Shown here: positions 25,030 to 36,027 of the stretch, piece by piece | How the letters are laid out: every line of letters begins with the position of its first letter | Position numbering within the stretch: position 1 is the stretch's first letter | Source: Anniella stebbinsi | Taxonomy: Eukaryota; Chordata; Lepidosauria; Squamata; Anniellidae | DNA: 64,000 bases | NCBI GenBank assembly: GCA_029215795.1 | Contig: JARDYH010000003.1 | Coordinates: 67,836,109-67,900,108, forward strand | Reading direction: 5' to 3' | Program-made: the position numbers and the translations under genes | Notes under the pieces: model-generated | What the model saw: only the letters and a program-made list of their open reading frames with translations | Told to the model about the DNA's origin: nothing | Database searches by the model: none

Positions 25030-27475
25030 ATGATAACAAATGGTTTCTTAACCACAAACAACTCAGTTCATAGTCCAACAACAAACCTTGAGTTCTCTTT
25101 GTGGAAAGCACAGTAAAGTAAAACAAGTGAAACAAACTATTTTGCAAGGTCAAAATGTTTGCCCACAGGAATAAGGAATAAACATCAGTTATGGCTCTAT
25201 ACCTTTAAGACACAATTTAATCCCACCAAAGTAAGAAATGGAACATATACATGCAAAGCTGGCTTGGTTCAAGCTGAGAATGCAGTATGATAATGCCCAT
25301 CTGGCTTACGCCAGTACACCCCACCTACACATACTGCAGACACCACAGTCATCTAAAAGCACACTGCATGGCTCAAAGCCTTATCTCCACTAATTACTCC
25401 GCAGGATACAAACTGGTTTCTACCATTAGCCCCTATGTTATGTCAATCAAAAGCACACTATCAGCTGTGAGCCAATCAAAGAAACAAGCATCCTTTCACA
25501 CAAAAAGAACATTCCATTTTAAAATAAATTGCTTAGTGATTTTCTGATAGCAGATAACTAATTTGAAAATATCTAGTGCAATGTGTTTTGCAAGCTCTGG
25601 TGTTCCACAAAGAGAAGAATATTTGCATAGCAAATAGACTAATATGGTGCTTAATATGTAAAAATGCAATAGAAGAAAATGCTTCTAAAGCATTAATGGA
25701 GCACTAAAGCACTGAAAAGGGCTGCTATTGTTTTAAAAGCATTCCGCCTAAATGAACTAATTAAATGTTGTGTTTATATCACCAATTCAATCCAAATAAC
25801 AAAGCTGAGATAACGAAGTATGTCTCTATAAATATCAGTATGAAAAAATGAAATATTAGTAAGTTGAAATACTTAAGACTATTTAAAAGTCAAGAGGTGT
25901 TCTGTGATTTTTTTTAAGGGTTTTATGTCAACAGGGTTCGCACCTAAAAGATGTGTCAGTGACTAAAGCCGGATGTTCACTCCTGAGAAGAGTTACTCTT
26001 TGGGGAGCAAAAAAAAAAGGAGTTTGAACAATTATCAGTGGCAGCCCATGTTCTTGGACTACTGCCTATCCCCTCTATGTTGATTTAAAAATTCATACCA
26101 TGTGAAGATCCTACAGCAAGAAAAGCTGGGAGGAGCAAATAACAAAAGGTTTTAATTGTATATGCATTTTTATTTGACTTAAATATAAACAATGCAGCAT
26201 TTGCCCTATCTTCCAGTTTACAACAGTTTAAAAAAAAAAAGGGAAAAAGAGGGGAGAATTAGAATGGTGTTTTGCCTACCAAGCAAAGATCAAAAGCATC
26301 AGCAAAGAATAGGTCAAAATCCAAGGAAGCCCACACTGTGCAGTTTAGAGATTACAGCAGATGGAGCACAGCATTATCTGGACTGAAGTGTTAGTGTACA
26401 AAAGGTCCAGGGACTATAATGGGTCTCCAGCGGGTACAGCAACATATGGAGCAGAGATGTTATTTAGATTGCTCTCTACACTTAAATGTTTATTTTTATT
26501 TCCTATATTTACCTGCGCATTAGAAATCACTGTTTGTCAAGCTGCCTGAAAAAACTCATCTAGTCATACACCAAGGGCTTCAAGTCACAAATTTGCAAAT
26601 CTAAGCACTTTAAAAAAGTATGAAGTATGGTGGGAAATTACAGCAGTAAAATCACAGCAACCTTTCTCATACGACCCCATGATTTCCTGGTGGGGGTATA
26701 AGAAAGTAGGGAGAAGAGGCACAGAAGTGCCAACATCAAATATCAGCAGCAGCTTGTTTCAAACGATCTGCTTTGTTCACTTTGCTGTTTAAGCAGCACA
26801 TGCGGTTCAAAAGTTAGCAACACTGTTTATATTATCTTGTCCTAGCAAAAATGTTAGATGTCCAATGACTCTGTAAACCAACCAGAAGAAACATGTTCTT
26901 CTGAGTCACCATCTCTAGGATTTCTTTTCCTTGTGCACGTTTTCTGTAAAGAAAATTAAGACCATCCAGATTTGTCAAATCAATTCAGCTTCAGGAAGCT
27001 GTCAAGCATGGAGAACTCCACAGAAGCAACATAAAACATACATCTCATCAAATTATAGTAAATTGCTAATACACTGTAATGGAAAGCATTAGGTAATGTC
27101 AAATGTATTGGGTTGGCGGGGGGAGGATTCCATCAAAGCCATTACTGTGCATTAACACAGGTAATTTTTAAATCATGCTGTTTGACTGAATGGATTAAAA
27201 AACTCTAAATGGGAAATGTTTAAGTAAGGTTATAATAAACAGAAGCAAAGACGATTCTTTTACATGGGTATTAACCCTGACATGGCAGTGAGGTGAGAAT
27301 CCTGCAAGATTGATTAAGATCAATACTTGTATCTAATTTTTAAAATCAAGATGTGCAAGTAAATATCAAAAGGTTCAACTTCACATTTAGACTTAATGAT
27401 CACAATGCAGTGAACAGTTCTTTAATCTCATTGAAATCATTGCATTTAAGCATGCTTAAGCCAAGTGTATGAGGA

Positions 27476-27500
27476 ACACACACACACACACACACACACA
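27476..27500. repeat. (CA)n microsatellite
   Basis: About 12 CA units. Confidence 0.92.
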
Positions 27501-27639
27501 TATAGTTTGTTCCCAACCCTCCAAACTATAATCTATCGGACTGAAGAATGTGACCTCTGAATATAACTAATGTGCCCTAACATTTGACTCAGTTGTGGAC
27601 TGAAAGGAACAAAAATAAAATGTCAATATCATACTGCCT

Positions 27640-28665
27640 TTAAACAAATCTATGGTGTGACCATACTGGAATACTGTGTGGTTTGGTTACAGCACCTAAA
27701 CAGGGATATTGTTGAGTTAGAAAAATTGCAGGAAAGAGCAACAAAAGATCAAGTAACTGTAACAATTCCCCAATAAAAATCTGGGACCGTTTAGATTAGA
27801 AAAAAATGAAAGTACAGGGAAACACGATAGAGGCATAGAAATTTAAGCATGGTGTTGAGAAAGTGGATAGAGAGGGCCGGATCCAAATGTAAGCTGGATC
27901 AACTGCACTGACAGGAGTGGACATCCCTGCCCCCTCCTTCCCACGGTATCACCTCCAGCCCCCTGGAAATGCTACACAAAGAGCCAGGAGTCCCTGAGCC
28001 TATCTACACACACAGGATACAACACTTTGAAAACATTTTGAAAACTGTATATGTAGTTGTCCTGGGCCCCAACAGTTCTCAAAACTGTTATAAACCGTTT
28101 TAAAGCAGTAATGTAGATAGGCTCCCTGCAAACAGAATGAGCTGTAGAGCTCCCCAAAACTCAGCTGGAGGGAGACCTTCTGTGAGCAGAGTCCTTCCTA
28201 TTGTGGAAGACTGATCCTGATCCAATCCAAGAAGTTGTTCTCCCTCTCACATAATACTAGAACCTGGGGTCATGCCAGGACTCTACAAGTGGGAGAGTCA
28301 GGATGGATAAAAAAAAGTTCTTCAAAGAGCATATAGTTAACTATGGAATTCACTATCCCAAAATGCAGTGATGGCCACCAACTTGAATGTTTTTAAAAAC
28401 TGATTAGACAAATTTATGGAGGATAAGGCAATCAATAGCTACTAGTCATGATGACTATACTGTATATATTATCTCCAGTACTGAAGGTGATGCGCCTGTT
28501 TATATATCAGTTGCTAGGGAACCTGAGTGGGAGGGTGCTACTACACTCATGTTCTGATTGTGGGCTTCCTACAGGCAGCTGCTTGGCCACTGAGCTTGCA
28601 GAATGCTGGATTAGATAAGCCTGTGGCCTGATTCAGCAGGGTTCTTTTCAGGTCATTATAAGTTA
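27640..28665 (+). mobile_element. CR1 LINE 3' region
   Basis: Decayed CR1 ORF2 C-terminus (ILEYCVVWLQHLNRDIVELEK in one frame) and 3' UTR, ending GAATGCTGGATTAGATAAGC ... CCTGATTCAGCAGGG. It is interrupted by the hairpin MITE at 27996-28124. Same family as 58200-58795. Confidence 0.78.
27996..28124. mobile_element. Hairpin MITE, GAGCCTATCT family, copy 3
   Basis: Ends GAGCCTATCTACAC and TGTAGATAGGCTC, interior very similar to the copy at 3474. It is inserted inside the CR1 copy at 27.6-28.7 kb, with CCT on both sides. Confidence 0.78.
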
Positions 28666-30197
28666 CAGTGGCTCTAAATTAAACAAATACTACAAAGGTT
28701 ATAGCTGTGAACTCCTCAGTCATCAGGGCAATAAGCTTGGGTGGAGGAACACATGGATTTAAATGTGCCTTTACTCCTCCCCACAATGCATGAAATTTTG
28801 TACAGAATGTTTATCCCGGTGTTTGTGGGGTTACTGGCTACAAAAATCCACAGAGGGAAAATACGTCCCAGAAGGTGAAACAAAAAATCACATCCATTTA
28901 TATTCATCCAATAGCTAAAAGGCTAAGCATGCTTACCTTGACACAAGTCCTCCTCTGCAGAGGACTCTACAAATTCAGTATTGTATATGCCATGTGTCTC
29001 AGTAGTAGTAAAGCATGTGGTAAAATAGCAAAGTGTGATGCGATGTGATGTGATAAAAAGCAAGAAAAGGGATTTAAGCACATTCCTGAACTATATACGG
29101 CTCTTTAGAAAACAGGAATGAACATTTATTATTCTTTTGTTTTTTGGTCTTATTAGAAATTTCAGCACTAGCAAAGTTACAAAGTGATATCTAATGACTC
29201 GTTACGAAGTACTAGTAGCTGGACATTCTGTAGCTCTGTTTAAATTTTATTGTGATTTTTGAAGACGGCATGAGAAAAATTGTTTCCCACCACCACATTT
29301 CAAAGTAGACGGATTTTATTACTATTCCTTTTCTTCAAGGTACATGTGTTTCAGTCAGTGCTGAAGTGCTTTGAAGTGTACAAAATGCCCTCACATTGAT
29401 CTCAGCATAACCTCAAAGCAACATAGCCTTATTCTTTGACACATTATTATAACTTGAATTACATCTGTAGACATAGTGAAAATCTATTTGAGAAATCCTT
29501 TGGTGCTGCACTGATATGGCAAATATTAATTCCAAGATTATAATGCAGTGAACTTCTATAAAGAACACTTCTTCAAAAAGAAGAAATAAAAATTAAACAA
29601 CTCATATTTAATAAGATTAAATTGTATTTTGGTTTACTGTTTCCACATCCCCAGATCTCGTAAGTACTCCCCCCCCCCCCACAAACCCTTATGGTCTGGA
29701 GTCAAAAAAGTACAGTGAATTACTGATTTCCAAATTCTAGAAAACCAAGTTCATTATGTTTTTAGAACTAGTAATCACTAGACTGCAGTATAATTAAATA
29801 TTTTGTGGAGGAAAATAGCATAAAAGTCTGTCTCAATTGCACGGAGTAAATCCATGCAGATTTATTCAATAATTATATGTTTGATCCAACATTAGCATCC
29901 ACTTTAAAAAATGTGCAAAGCAAAAATATTATGCCCTTTCATTAGCTGTACAGAACTGATTAAAAACTTTATCTCCTAATCACCCAATAAAGGCAAAACC
30001 AATCTATGAATGAGAAGCAGCATGAAACAGGAATCAAGTTGCAAGGAGAAGGGCACAATATTTACTTCTTAAAAGTTAAGTTGACTTAGACCAGTGGTTA
30101 AGAATCTCTCCCAGGGCTTTACTTGCTATGGCTCATCACTTCTCCACCTCTGTAGTTATAAGCTTTTTAAATATAGGAAATTATTTTAAGCTGTGTG

Positions 30198-30379
30198 TGT
30201 AGTAAGATAATTCAAAATTCCCTTATGAGTGCCTCTGAAATAAGAGTTAATAAAAGTGTGTCTCATGAAAGACCTCAGGTTAACTTGACAAAGAGGAAAA
30301 CAGGTAGGGGAATTGATAAGTAGCTACATTCCTAAAAGCAGAGAACAAAGGTTAAAGCAGGAACTGATACATCAATGAA
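30198..30379 (+). repeat. 5' LTR of the retrovirus, first segment (U3 start)
   Basis: The first 182 bp of the 5' LTR, starting TGTAGTAAG. It aligns to 41710-41891 of the 3' LTR with two differences, one of them at the second base (TG here, TA in the 3' copy). It ends at the DIRS insertion point, ATCAATGAA. Confidence 0.93.
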
Positions 30380-30559
30380 ATGCAGGTTGCTTACCTGTAA
30401 CTGTAGTTCTTCGAGTGGTCATCTGTGCAGTCACACATATGGGCTCGCGCCGGCGCCGAGCTCTCTTCGGGAAACTTCTATCTAGCTAGGATTTTTGGCG
30501 GGAACCCCTCCCCCCACCGTCCTACCGCGCATGCTCAGGGGTCCCGCCTACCTCAGTTC
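30380..30559 (-). repeat. DIRS terminal inverted repeat, recombinase-side end
   Basis: From the outer ATGCAGGTTGCTTACC to CCTACCTCAGTTC. From about 30431 inward it is the reverse complement of 36028-36150, including CGCCGGCGCCGAGCTC and GCATGCTCAGGGGTCCC. The outer ~55 bp differ from the other terminus, so the two ends are not equivalent, as is usual in DIRS elements. Confidence 0.9.
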
Positions 30560-30683
30560 CCTGAGACCGCTAGGCCTCGCGACTAAGGCAATTTAACAAT
30601 GAAATTATGAGTTAGACTAATTGAGCATGCAGGAGTCAACTTGACAATCAGAACAGCGATGCCAAGAGGGGACGGCGGGTGGG

Positions 30684-30782
30684 TTGTGTGACTGCACAGA
30701 TGACCACTCGAAGAACTACAGTTACAGGTAAGCAACCTGCATTTCTTCTTCGTGGTCTCTGTGCATCACACATATGGGCGAG
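30684..30782 (-). repeat. DIRS internal complementary region
   Basis: The first part (to CAACCTGCAT, about 30742) is the reverse complement of the left outer end. The second part (TTCTTCTTCGTGGTC onward) is the reverse complement of the right outer end. The two are joined head to tail. In DIRS1 this region is thought to bridge the two termini and template the circular DNA junction during replication. Its junction agrees with the genomic ends inferred from the LTR comparison. Confidence 0.9.
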
Positions 30783-30825
30783 TAATAAGCCAACTTACCG
30801 GAGGTGGGAGAGGCACGCTGTGTGG

Positions 30826-33681
30826 TCATTGGCATATTGAAGATAGGACTGCTCTGCCAAAGGAGGAGTCCTGACGCGCTCTAACGTCAAGGCGGTAGTG
30901 CCTCACAAAGGTGGAAGCATTCGCCCAAGTGGCCGCCTTACACAGGTCTGGGAGCGTTGCGCCATGGAGGAGTGCCGTTGAGGTGGCCTGTGCTCTGGTA
31001 GAGTGGGCAATTAGACCAGTGGGTACTTCTTTTCCGAGGATCTGATACGATAAGGTGATTGTGTCGACAATCCACTTGGAGAGACGTTGTGGGGACACTG
31101 GTAACCCTTTATTCTTTCCACCAAAACAGACAAAGAGTTGGCGTGACCTGCGATACCCTTCAGAACGGGACTTGTAGAAGGCTAGTGCCCTTCTGACGTC
31201 CAACGCGTGCAACGTGGTGCATAACGGATCGGAGGGTGCTTGGAAAAAAGTAGGTAACACAATGTCCTGATTCATATGGAACTCCGAGGCAACCTTGGGG
31301 ACAAACGACGGCGGAGTACGGAGGATGACCTTGTCACGGAAGAACTGCGTATAAGGTGGGTCAACAAGAAGTGCCGCAAGCTCTGACGCGCGTCTTGCGG
31401 ACGTAATGGCAACTAGGAAAACAGTTTTAAGTGTCAACAAACGGGTATTGGTTGTAGCCAGCGGCTCAAAGGGTTTAGCGGATAATGCTGTCAATACTAA
31501 CGAGAGGCTCCACTGCGGAACTAGTGGGCGAACGGGTGGAAAGAGGTTATGCAGGCCTTTAAGGAAAGCCCTGGCAAGGGGATGAGTGAACGCTGAGACT
31601 CCGTCTATGAGCGGATGGTGAACTGCGATGGCCGCCAGATAGACACGGATAGAAGATAGCTTTAGGCCTGTAGTATGCAGGGAGTGTAGGAATGCGATAA
31701 TGTTCGTGATAGTGGCTGAGGTACTATCGAAACCTTTTTCAGCTGCAAAAGTTCTGAACTTTTTCCACTTTGCTAAGTAGGATGCCCTAGTCGAGGGTTT
31801 TCTAGAGGCGTCCAAAATCGCCTTTATGGTTTGAGGTAAGACTATCCCTTGCCAGAGGGCTGGAGTCTCCACGCTGTCAAGCGTAAGGTTTGTATGTCCG
31901 GATGGAGTACCTTGCCGCTGTCCCTGGAGAGAAGGTCCGGGGAGGATGGGAGACGCCAAACTCGATGGTTTGCTAGTCTGAGTAGAGGCGTGAACCACGC
32001 TTGCCGTGGCCACCACGGTGCAATCAGGATAGCGTTGGCCTGGTGACGCCGGGCTTGCGTGATAGTCTTCGCTATAAGGGGGATCGGAGGAAACATGTAT
32101 AGGAGACCGCGAGACCAGTCCCATAGGAATGCATCCCCTAAGGAGTCGTGGCCCATGCCTGCCCTGGAGCAATAGGCCCGGCAGACTCTGTTGTCGGAGG
32201 TTGCAAAGATGTCGATGTCCGGCGTGCCCCACTGGGTAAAGAGGCGATGCAGAACCCGGGGGGCTAACTCCCACTCGTGGGTGTCTTTGAAGGAGCGGCT
32301 TAATTCGTCCGCCTTGATGTTGTCTGTCCCTGCGATATGCAGAGCTGAGAGCCTTATATTCTTTGTGATTGCCCAGTGCAAGATGTCCATGGTGAGGTGC
32401 AGCAGGCGGGGGGAGCGGGTGCCACCTTCTTTGGTGATGTACCAAACTACGGATGTGTTGTCCGACAGCACCCTCACGTGATGTCCCCGTAGCTGAGGGA
32501 GAAAGGCTTGCAAGGCTTTCTTTACAGCGAGGAGCTCCAGCTTGTTTATGTGCAGGGAACTCTCTGAATGTGACCATCTTCCTTGTATGAACAGGTCGTC
32601 CAGGTGTGCCCCCCAGCCTCTCAGTGATGCATCGGTCGTGACAATCCTGGAGGGACCAGAATCGACGAACGGAAGTCCCTGCGACAGATTTGATGGCTGT
32701 GTCCACCATAGGAGCGAACGTCGCACGTTGGTCGGAATGGTAAGTATTTGTTTGCGCGGGTCCTGCAGAGTCGTATAGCGACTCAGGAGAAGTTGCTGGA
32801 GGGGGCGCATTCTTAACCGTGCCCATCTGACCACACAGATGGCCGCTGCCATAAGTCCCAGGAGGCGCAAGATCGTAAAAGCCGTTGCCCGTCTTCGGAC
32901 ACTTAGTTTGGCAGCTAAATGTTGTAGGGTTTGTAATCTGTCCTGGGGGAGAAACGCCCTTGCAGGCGAGGAGTCGAGATGAACCCCGATGAACTGAAGT
33001 GAAGTGGTTGGTTGAAAAACTGACTTTTCGTAATTTATTTGTAGGCCTAAGGAGGAGAGGATGGATTCCACCGTGTTCACGTCTGCGATTGCTTGGTGGC
33101 GAGTAGGAGAGACGACTAGCCAGTCGTCGAGGTAAGGATAGACTTCGATGTTGATGGATCGCAGGTGCGCACAAACTGCTGCCATGCATTTGGTAAAGAC
33201 TCTTGGAGCTGTCTTTAATCCGAAAGGTAGGACCACGAATTGGTAGAGCTGGGCCCCGATGGCGAAACGGAGGTATTTTTGGTGTTCCTCGAGGATGGCT
33301 ATATGAAAGTAGGCATCCTTGAGATCGATCAGCGTAAACCAGGTGTCCCGTCAGAAGAGTGGCAGGATGGCAGAGAGTGTGATCATGCGAAATTTCTGAG
33401 ACCGGATGAACTTGTTCAGACCTCGGAGATCCATGATAGGGCGAAGTCCTCCGTCCTTCTTGTGCACTGTAAAATAACGGGAGTAGAACCCGTTTTCTGC
33501 TTGGTGCGTTGGAACAGCTACGATCGCGCCCTTGTCCAGCAAGGCGCATGTTTCCTGAATCAGAGTGTGTGATGGCGGTGTGGTTTTGACAGTGCCTAGA
33601 GGAGGAAGGACTTCGAAGTCTATTTTGTAACCTCGCTGGATGATTTGCAGCACCCAGTGGTCGGTGGTAATGGATGCCCAA
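30826..33681 (-). CDS. DIRS tyrosine recombinase (C-terminal third of a 951-codon open frame)
   Basis: The recombinase domain occupies about residues 628-951 (roughly 31800-30826). It has a SAM-like N-terminal core-binding part (KPSTRASYLAKWKKF), the first catalytic Arg in ITSARRASEL (763/764), HSTR (His893, Arg896) and the nucleophile Tyr929 in FVRHYRLD. It is thus complete for the R-H-R-Y set. It would integrate a circular cDNA. The first ~600 codons of the open frame overlap RT/RNase H out of frame and are low-complexity P/S/R/H-rich, so they are probably a shadow; the true start is unknown. The frame is the same as Gag, separated by one TGA. Confidence 0.85.
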   Translation of the reverse strand: MGIHYHRPLGAANHPARLQNRLRSPSSSRHCQNHTAITHSDSGNMRLAGQGRDRSCSNAPSRKRVLLPLFYSAQEGRRTSPYHGSPRSEQVHPVSEISHDHTLCHPATLLTGHLVYADRSQGCLLSYSHPRGTPKIPPFRHRGPALPIRGPTFRIKDSSKSLYQMHGSSLCAPAIHQHRSLSLPRRLASRLSYSPPSNRRREHGGIHPLLLRPTNKLRKVSFSTNHFTSVHRGSSRLLACKGVSPPGQITNPTTFSCQTKCPKTGNGFYDLAPPGTYGSGHLCGQMGTVKNAPPPATSPESLYDSAGPAQTNTYHSDQRATFAPMVDTAIKSVAGTSVRRFWSLQDCHDRCITERLGGTPGRPVHTRKMVTFREFPAHKQAGAPRCKESLASLSPSATGTSREGAVGQHIRSLVHHQRRWHPLPPPAAPHHGHLALGNHKEYKALSSAYRRDRQHQGGRIKPLLQRHPRVGVSPPGSASPLYPVGHAGHRHLCNLRQQSLPGLLLQGRHGPRLLRGCIPMGLVSRSPIHVSSDPPYSEDYHASPASPGQRYPDCTVVATASVVHASTQTSKPSSLASPILPGPSLQGQRQGTPSGHTNLTLDSVETPALWQGIVLPQTIKAILDASRKPSTRASYLAKWKKFRTFAAEKGFDSTSATITNIIAFLHSLHTTGLKLSSIRVYLAAIAVHHPLIDGVSAFTHPLARAFLKGLHNLFPPVRPLVPQWSLSLVLTALSAKPFEPLATTNTRLLTLKTVFLVAITSARRASELAALLVDPPYTQFFRDKVILRTPPSFVPKVASEFHMNQDIVLPTFFQAPSDPLCTTLHALDVRRALAFYKSRSEGYRRSRQLFVCFGGKNKGLPVSPQRLSKWIVDTITLSYQILGKEVPTGLIAHSTRAQATSTALLHGATLPDLCKAATWANASTFVRHYRLDVRARQDSSFGRAVLSSICQ

Positions 33682-33854
33682 GTTTGGTAAAAGGGCTGAA
33701 GCCTGTTTAGTGGCGAGACAGAGACGTCTTGGGGTGAGTCAAAGACGGCGTTTTTGTTGTTGGGTCTGCTTTTGGCGAGGTTGTGCGTACCGAGGGGCGG
33801 CCTTGTGCTGGTGGTAAGACGTTGACGCAGTCGGTTGTTGGTAGCGTTGACCAC
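31842..33854 (-). pseudogene. DIRS reverse transcriptase / RNase H frame with one stop
   Basis: One reading frame from 33854 (inside the Gag 3' end) to 31842, broken only by a TGA at 33353-33351. Before it lie the RT N-terminal motifs (KKDGGLRPIMDLRGLN). After it come LIDLKDAYFHI, LPFGLKTAPRVF and the catalytic YLDD (residues 35-38 after the Met at 33236). RNase H follows with TTDAS, the LELLAV glutamate, LSDNTS and DELSR. The C-terminal segment (DIDIFAT ... LIAPWWPRQAW) corresponds to the part annotated in DIRS elements as a DAM-like methyltransferase. The single TGA could be a recent mutation or an assembly error. This copy would be RT-defective unless readthrough occurs. Confidence 0.85.
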
Positions 33855-35820
33855 GATCCTGGCCTTGTCTTGGCTGGTAGGGTAAAGGCCTGTACCACTT
33901 CCGGGAACGGAAGGACTGTGCAGGGGGTTGACTGAATCCCATTTTCTTTGCGGTCATCTTCGCCTTGTGGATAGTATCCATTGTAGAATCGGTTTGCGTA
34001 TTGAATAACCCCTCCCCGTCAAAGGGCAAATCTTCGATTCTGTTCTTTGTTTCAATCGGGAGGTTGGCCGAGCGCAGCCACGCATGCCGGCGGAGGGCGA
34101 CAGCTCCCACTAAGGCCTTTGAGCCTGAGTCCACCTGATGTCTGGCGGTGGTCATCTGCTGTTTTGATAGTCGAACAGCCTCCGCCTGAAAAACACGTGC
34201 CAGGTCCCGCTGGTCGTCTGGCAGGTAATCAGTTAGATTGGAGATCTTCTGCCAGAGAAACAACTGGTACCTGGCCATCATGGCCTGGTAGTTGGATGTT
34301 TTCAGTACCAGTGCCGCTGAGGAATATATTCTCCTTCCAACAGAGTCCAGCTTTCGGCCTTCCTTATCAACAGGGGCTGCATGTGTTCGACCCGATTTAC
34401 CCTGTGATGCCTCCACAACAATCGAGTTCGGTTTAGGGTGGGTAGCCAGGAAAGGGGCTTCCACTTCTTTGACCTTGTAGAGGGCGTCCAGTCGTTTTGA
34501 GGTGGGCGCCAGCGTTGCTGGATTGGACCAGGATTGCTTGGCCGTTTTTAATAATGTGGGAACCAGAGGGAGCGTCAGTTGAGGGGTTGGCTCTGTCCTC
34601 ATGACATCATAGATGTCCCCTTCTTCCTCTTCTGGTTGCTGGACGTCGATTCCGAGCGACTGGGCTAGGCGGAGCATCTGCTCGTTAAAGCCCCCGAGCT
34701 CCATGGTTGGCGAGGCACCCTCCTCGGTAGCGACTTCCTCTGTCGGTGAAGGCATCGATGGCGCCGGCGATGGGACCGAGGACGGGTCCGACTCGTAGTC
34801 GTCTGCAGACGGCGACGGCAGCGAGCGCCGGTACCGGGAGGAGAGAGAGTGCCCCGGTATCGAGTGGGGCTGACGATGTCGACGTGTCGGCGCCGGGAGG
34901 AGAGACGTGGTCCGGCGAGGTGGTACCGGTGGAGGCATACGTTGGGAACGATCCGAATAGCGGTCCCAATCTCGAGAGGCGGAGCGGGATCGTGATCGGC
35001 GATGGAGCATCGGTACCGAAGCCTCGGTCCCGGTGGGATTGGAGTATTCTTCGTCGATGACGAGAACGTCCGACCCGAGAGGAAGGATGTCCTGCGGCTC
35101 CGAGCGTGGTTCTGTCGGTACCGGAGATGGAAATGAAGGGGGCCGGATCGATGATTCCTCCCGCGGAGTTGAATGACCTGGCTGAGATTGAGTGCTCGAT
35201 AGGCGACGCCTCGATCCCGAGGGCTGGTCCGCCGGTAACGATGAGGGGCGTTTCCGTTGATTTGGCGCTTTCGATGTCGACGACAACGAAGACGGTACCG
35301 ATGAAGATTTCGTCGGTACCGTGGTGCTCATCGGTTTGTGTGGTACCGAGGAGAGTTTCTTCGGTATCGAATGCTTCGACGTCGAAGGCCCCGTCTTCGA
35401 TACTTTTGTCGAAGTCGATGGTTGTTTCGACTTTTTCGCCGTTTTTCCCTTCTTTTGCTTAGCAGGAGGGGGAGAAGGCGACAACGATGCCTGACCTGTA
35501 GTCCTAACAGGGGACAAGCCAGGAGTTGCTGGGCGTGAGCGTACTTGGGGCGATAGCCCTCGCTCCCCAGAAGAAGATGGCCGCGGTTCCATGCGGGCTA
35601 CAGTCGGGCGGTCAATGGCGGAGAGGGCTTTGCTCCAAAGCAGGCTTCGTAGCCGGTCCGCCCTGTTCCTCCTGGTCTGCCTTGAAAACCTCATGCAATG
35701 GGAGCAGGAGTCAGTAATGTGGCCCTCTCCCAAACAGCCCAGGCATAAAGAATGTCCATCCGTGAGGGCTAGTTTGGCGCGGCAACCAGAGCAGCGCTTG
35801 AATAGCGCGGTCTGCGCCAT
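33739..35820 (-). CDS. DIRS Gag-like protein, 693 codons
   Basis: Uninterrupted frame from the ATG at 35820 to a TGA at 33741-33739. The N-terminus has a Cys-rich zinc-ribbon-like segment (CSGC ... CLGC ... CSHC, residues about 9-43). A long Ser/Pro/Arg-rich disordered region follows (about 70-370), then a helical C-terminal domain with LRRHAWLR and EDLPFDGEGLFN. These motifs are typical of DIRS Gag and related to the C-terminal domain of LAP2-alpha, which is known to derive from such a Gag. The tail is Gln/Arg-rich. It presumably forms the nucleoprotein particle. It overlaps the RT frame by about 115 bp. RT lies in the +1 frame relative to Gag; the recombinase frame is the same as Gag beyond the stop. 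Confidence 0.88.
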   Translation of the reverse strand: MAQTALFKRCSGCRAKLALTDGHSLCLGCLGEGHITDSCSHCMRFSRQTRRNRADRLRSLLWSKALSAIDRPTVARMEPRPSSSGERGLSPQVRSRPATPGLSPVRTTGQASLSPSPPPAKQKKGKTAKKSKQPSTSTKVSKTGPSTSKHSIPKKLSSVPHKPMSTTVPTKSSSVPSSLSSTSKAPNQRKRPSSLPADQPSGSRRRLSSTQSQPGHSTPREESSIRPPSFPSPVPTEPRSEPQDILPLGSDVLVIDEEYSNPTGTEASVPMLHRRSRSRSASRDWDRYSDRSQRMPPPVPPRRTTSLLPAPTRRHRQPHSIPGHSLSSRYRRSLPSPSADDYESDPSSVPSPAPSMPSPTEEVATEEGASPTMELGGFNEQMLRLAQSLGIDVQQPEEEEGDIYDVMRTEPTPQLTLPLVPTLLKTAKQSWSNPATLAPTSKRLDALYKVKEVEAPFLATHPKPNSIVVEASQGKSGRTHAAPVDKEGRKLDSVGRRIYSSAALVLKTSNYQAMMARYQLFLWQKISNLTDYLPDDQRDLARVFQAEAVRLSKQQMTTARHQVDSGSKALVGAVALRRHAWLRSANLPIETKNRIEDLPFDGEGLFNTQTDSTMDTIHKAKMTAKKMGFSQPPAQSFRSRKWYRPLPYQPRQGQDRGQRYQQPTASTSYHQHKAAPRYAQPRQKQTQQQKRRL

Positions 35821-36027
35821 AGGCCGCAGGGGGAAAGAAAAACGCCCTAACTAAACTTATCTATAACCTTATTTATTATTATTATTTTTATTTTTATTTT
35901 TATAACAAACACTAACTGGAAACTAGAACCTAGCTAACTAACTAATTTATCAAACTCTTTTGTCTTCTTACAGTCTCTGACGACGGAGGAAGTCTCCCGC
36001 GAGGCGTTCAGCTAAGCGGTCGAAGAA

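Noticed and set aside
30826..33681. First ~600 codons of the 951-codon frame as a separate protein
   Set aside because: They overlap the clearly coding RT/RNase H frame and are P/S/R/H-rich without motifs; kept only as a possible dual-coding question.
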